Notes under the pieces: generated by a model | What the model was told of the DNA's origin: nothing | What the model saw: only the letters and a program-made list of their open reading frames with translations | Databases searched by the model: none | Shown here: positions 62,079-64,000 of the stretch, in pieces | Position numbering within the stretch: position 1 is the stretch's first letter | Layout: every line of letters starts with the position of its first letter | Program-made: the position numbers and the translations under genes | Source: Blasia pusilla | Lineage: Eukaryota; Marchantiophyta; Marchantiopsida; Blasiales | Assembly (NCBI GenBank): GCA_050084515.1 | Contig: CM114274.1 | Location: 24,862,001-24,926,000 of the forward strand | Direction: 5' to 3' | Length of the DNA: 64,000 nt

Positions 62079-63166
62079 TTCAGAGTAGGACGTTGGACCT
62101 TTTGGAGGCTGGATTAGTGGAGTTGTCGCATGGAGAGTATGCATCAGCCACTGTTATGCTTGCTCAAAAGGATATGCATGGCAACTACACGGATAGGCGG
62201 ATGTGTGGAGATTACCGTCCTATCAATCGGCAAACCAAGGCCAATAGGTATGCCATGCATACACCTGAGGAGATCTTTGATGTGGTGGGACAGGCAAAGA
62301 TTTTCAAGACTTTGGATCTTTGGGCAGGATACCATCAATTGCCGATTCGGGAGAGTGACAAGGCCAAGACAGCACTTTTGGGTGTCAAATCTCATGGCAA
62401 GGATTGTTTGTACCACTGGAAATTCTTACCCTTTGGGTTGAAGAATGCACATGCCGAGTTTCAGAGGGTGATGGACAGGATCCTAGCAGGGTTGGATTTT
62501 GTTCGGTGTTACATTGATGATATCTTGGTGTTCAGTAACACGGTGGAGGAGCATCAGATATATTTGCAGATGGTGTTTGAGCGGTTGAAAGCTCGTGGTC
62601 TACGTTTGCATCCAGGAAAGTGTAAGTTTTTCCATGAGGATGTTGAGTACTTGGGTCATGTGATCTATCCAAGTGGTTTGGGAGTTCAGCAAGCAAAGGT
62701 GGAGGCTATTGCACTTATTCTGCGTCCGGTAGATGTGAGTAGAGTTCGGGCATTCATGGGATTGGCGAACTACTATCGGAGGTATGTGAAGGGATTTAGT
62801 GCTATGGCAAAGCCTTTGAACCAATTGTTGAAATCAGATCAAGAGTGGCACTGGGGAGATGATCAGGAGAGAGCTTTTGTGGAGCTTAAGGCCCAGTTGG
62901 TGGCGGCGCCTATCTTGAGGAGACCTATCAGAGGGCGCCCATTTCACTTACACACTGATTGGAGTAGGTTGGGACTTGGAGCGGTGTTGACACAACATGA
63001 TGATGAGCACATGGAGTTTGTGGTGGCCTATGCAAGTCGTTCGAATAATGCAACGGAGTTGCGCTATAGTTCATATGAGGGAGAGTTCTTGGCAGTAGTG
63101 TGGGCTGTGGCACACTTTAGGTGTTACTTGTTTGGCACACAATTTACCCTTGTTACTGATCACTAG
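62079..63166 (+). pseudogene. Reverse transcriptase and RNase H domains
   Basis: Open from the solo LTR to a TAG at 63164. RT: RRMCGDYRPINRQTKANRY, KTLDLWAGYHQLPIRESDKA, WKFLPFGLKNAHAEFQRVMD and the catalytic YIDDILVF (intact aspartates). The connection region has AFMGLANYYRRYVKGF. RNase H: FHLHTDWSRLGLGAVLTQ, ATELRYSSYEGEFLAVVWAV and TLVTDH, where the next codon, normally Gln in this motif, is TAG. Length and motif order are typical of Ty3/gypsy pol. The RT active site itself looks intact. Confidence 0.9.
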
Positions 63167-64000
63167 CCGCTCAAGTGGTTGATGGAGTCTGACAAGCTTA
63201 CAAGGAAGCTTGCAGGATGGGCTCTTATCTTACAGGAGTATGACTTCCAGGTGGTACATAGACCTGGAGTTGCCAACCTTGATGTTGATGGGTTGAGTAG
63301 GAACCCATGTACTAGCCAAGAGGATACAACTGGGGCTAGATGGCATGGCGAGGTTGATGAGGAGATGGTGCCAGGTTGGCATGCATCCGCCTTTTTATGT
63401 TGGTTAGGGATGGACTCTATTATGGAGGACCACATGATATCTTACTCTAGTCAGAGGGTAGATGGCCCGCCTTCAGATCCTAAGGTTGGAGATGGTGGTA
63501 CGGATCAGCGTGATATTCATGATGATGCGTTGGTGTTGGAGTTCTTACGGACCAGTAGGGTGCCAGGCATTGTGAGTGCCAAGGAGCAAGACCGTGTTCT
63601 TCAACATGCTAAGAGGTATCGATTGGAGGGAACACATATTCTCCGCGTGTGGGAGGATGGTAGAGTACGAGTAATGCCACATTTGGCTCAAAGAGAGCGC
63701 ATTGTGCGACATGCCCATGAGGAGTTGGGACATTTTGGGGTAAAGCGTACGTATAGCTTACTCCTTGGTCAGTATTGGTGGCGTGGCATGCATACTCAGG
63801 TGCAACAGTTGGTGTCACGTTGTATGGTTTGTGACCGGGTGAGGACATCATTCAATGCCCCTACACCACAATTACACCCCTTGCCTATTATGGGGTTGGG
63901 ATACCGTTGGAGTGTGGACTTTGCGGGACCGTTAGCATTGACTGTACGACATCATCAATATGTGTTGGTGATGGTGGAGCACTTCTCCAAGTGGATTGAG
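63167..64000 (+). pseudogene. RNase H C-terminus and integrase (truncated by window end)
   Basis: The frame continues from PLKWLMESDKLTRKLAGWAL without further stops to the window end. The integrase HHCC zinc-binding domain (HAHEELGHFGVKRTYSLL, YWWRGM, CMVCDRVRT) and the start of the catalytic core (WSVDFAGPLALTV, with the first catalytic Asp) are visible. The rest, including any chromodomain, lies beyond the window. Confidence 0.85.

Larger units (their letters stand above)
55263..64000 (+). mobile_element. Ty3/gypsy retrotransposon carrying a C5 DNA methyltransferase (partial, runs off window)
   Basis: Order on the plus strand: candidate 5' LTR/leader (55263 on), Gag (56590-57711 and beyond), CCHC knuckles (57841-57980), spacer (to about 58780), retropepsin (58787-59250), DNA methyltransferase (59594-60560), RT (60799-61047 continued at 62081), RNase H (to about 63170) and integrase (63600 to the window end). 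PR before RT/RH before INT is the Ty3/gypsy order. Frames change at about 58.28, 59.63-59.73 and 60.46 kb and across a solo LTR in RT, and about ten TAG codons interrupt the frame, so this copy is dead. Removing the solo LTR restores one frame across RT. The 3' end lies outside the window, so LTR pairing cannot be checked. Confidence 0.88.

Noticed and set aside
56590-63166. A recoded genetic code (UAG read as Gln), given many TAG codons at Gln positions
   Set aside because: YSL and the LEUNIG-like gene use CAG/CAA for Gln and contain no in-frame TAG; the element also keeps many CAG codons and has frameshifts. Decay by C-to-T is simpler, and the TTTAG/TTCAG pair shows it directly.

Overview
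Plant nuclear DNA. Two intron-rich host genes of land-plant families sit in AT-rich intergenic DNA filled with decayed transposons. The genes are a Yellow Stripe-Like (YSL) metal-chelate transporter on the + strand (6442-11908, 7 coding exons, 734 aa by my splicing) and a LEUNIG/LEUNIG_HOMOLOG-type Groucho/Tup1 corepressor on the - strand (27208-21048, 16 recognisable exons, long polyglutamine tracts, 7 WD40 repeats). The families, CT/GA-rich leaders, intron sizes and TE types suggest a streptophyte, most likely a non-seed land plant such as a bryophyte. That placement is inference; no species can be named.

Layout: 1-5.4 kb is TE-eroded AT-rich DNA with a Helitron-like 5' end at 3348. 5.4-11.9 kb is the YSL leader and gene. 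12.06-12.95 kb is an array of about 11 diverged ~76-bp tandem repeats. 13.66-14.09 kb is a large near-perfect inverted repeat. 14-21 kb is mostly empty. 21.0-27.7 kb is the LEUNIG-like gene, whose LisH-coding exons are absent although exons on both sides of the gap are intact. 28-47 kb is TE-derived DNA: Helitron ends near 31.87 and 32.88 kb, a minus-strand Helitron Rep/helicase relic at 37-40 kb, SSRs and a SINE-like piece. 47.8-50.4 kb is a plus-strand relative of the same Helitron, cut inside its helicase by a minus-strand Ty3/gypsy chromovirus relic (50.4-54.7 kb). 55.26-64.0 kb is a plus-strand Ty3/gypsy element that runs off the window.

The most striking content is in that last element. 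Between the retropepsin and reverse transcriptase it carries a cytosine-C5 DNA methyltransferase domain, with motifs I, II, IV, VI, VIII, IX and X in canonical order. The polyprotein order is Gag, CCHC knuckles, PR, DNMT, RT, RNase H, INT. This copy is decayed. Every nonsense codon I can place outside frameshifted stretches is TAG where CAG is the likely ancestor, and a ~1031-bp solo LTR splits the RT. The two target-site copies of that solo LTR differ by one C-to-T change (TTTAG versus TTCAG), which directly shows CAG-to-TAG decay after insertion. That is the pattern expected of CHG-methylated DNA.

The host genes have no visible functional link to each other. The TE relics show nesting: Helitron, then chromovirus; and methyltransferase-bearing gypsy, then solo LTR.
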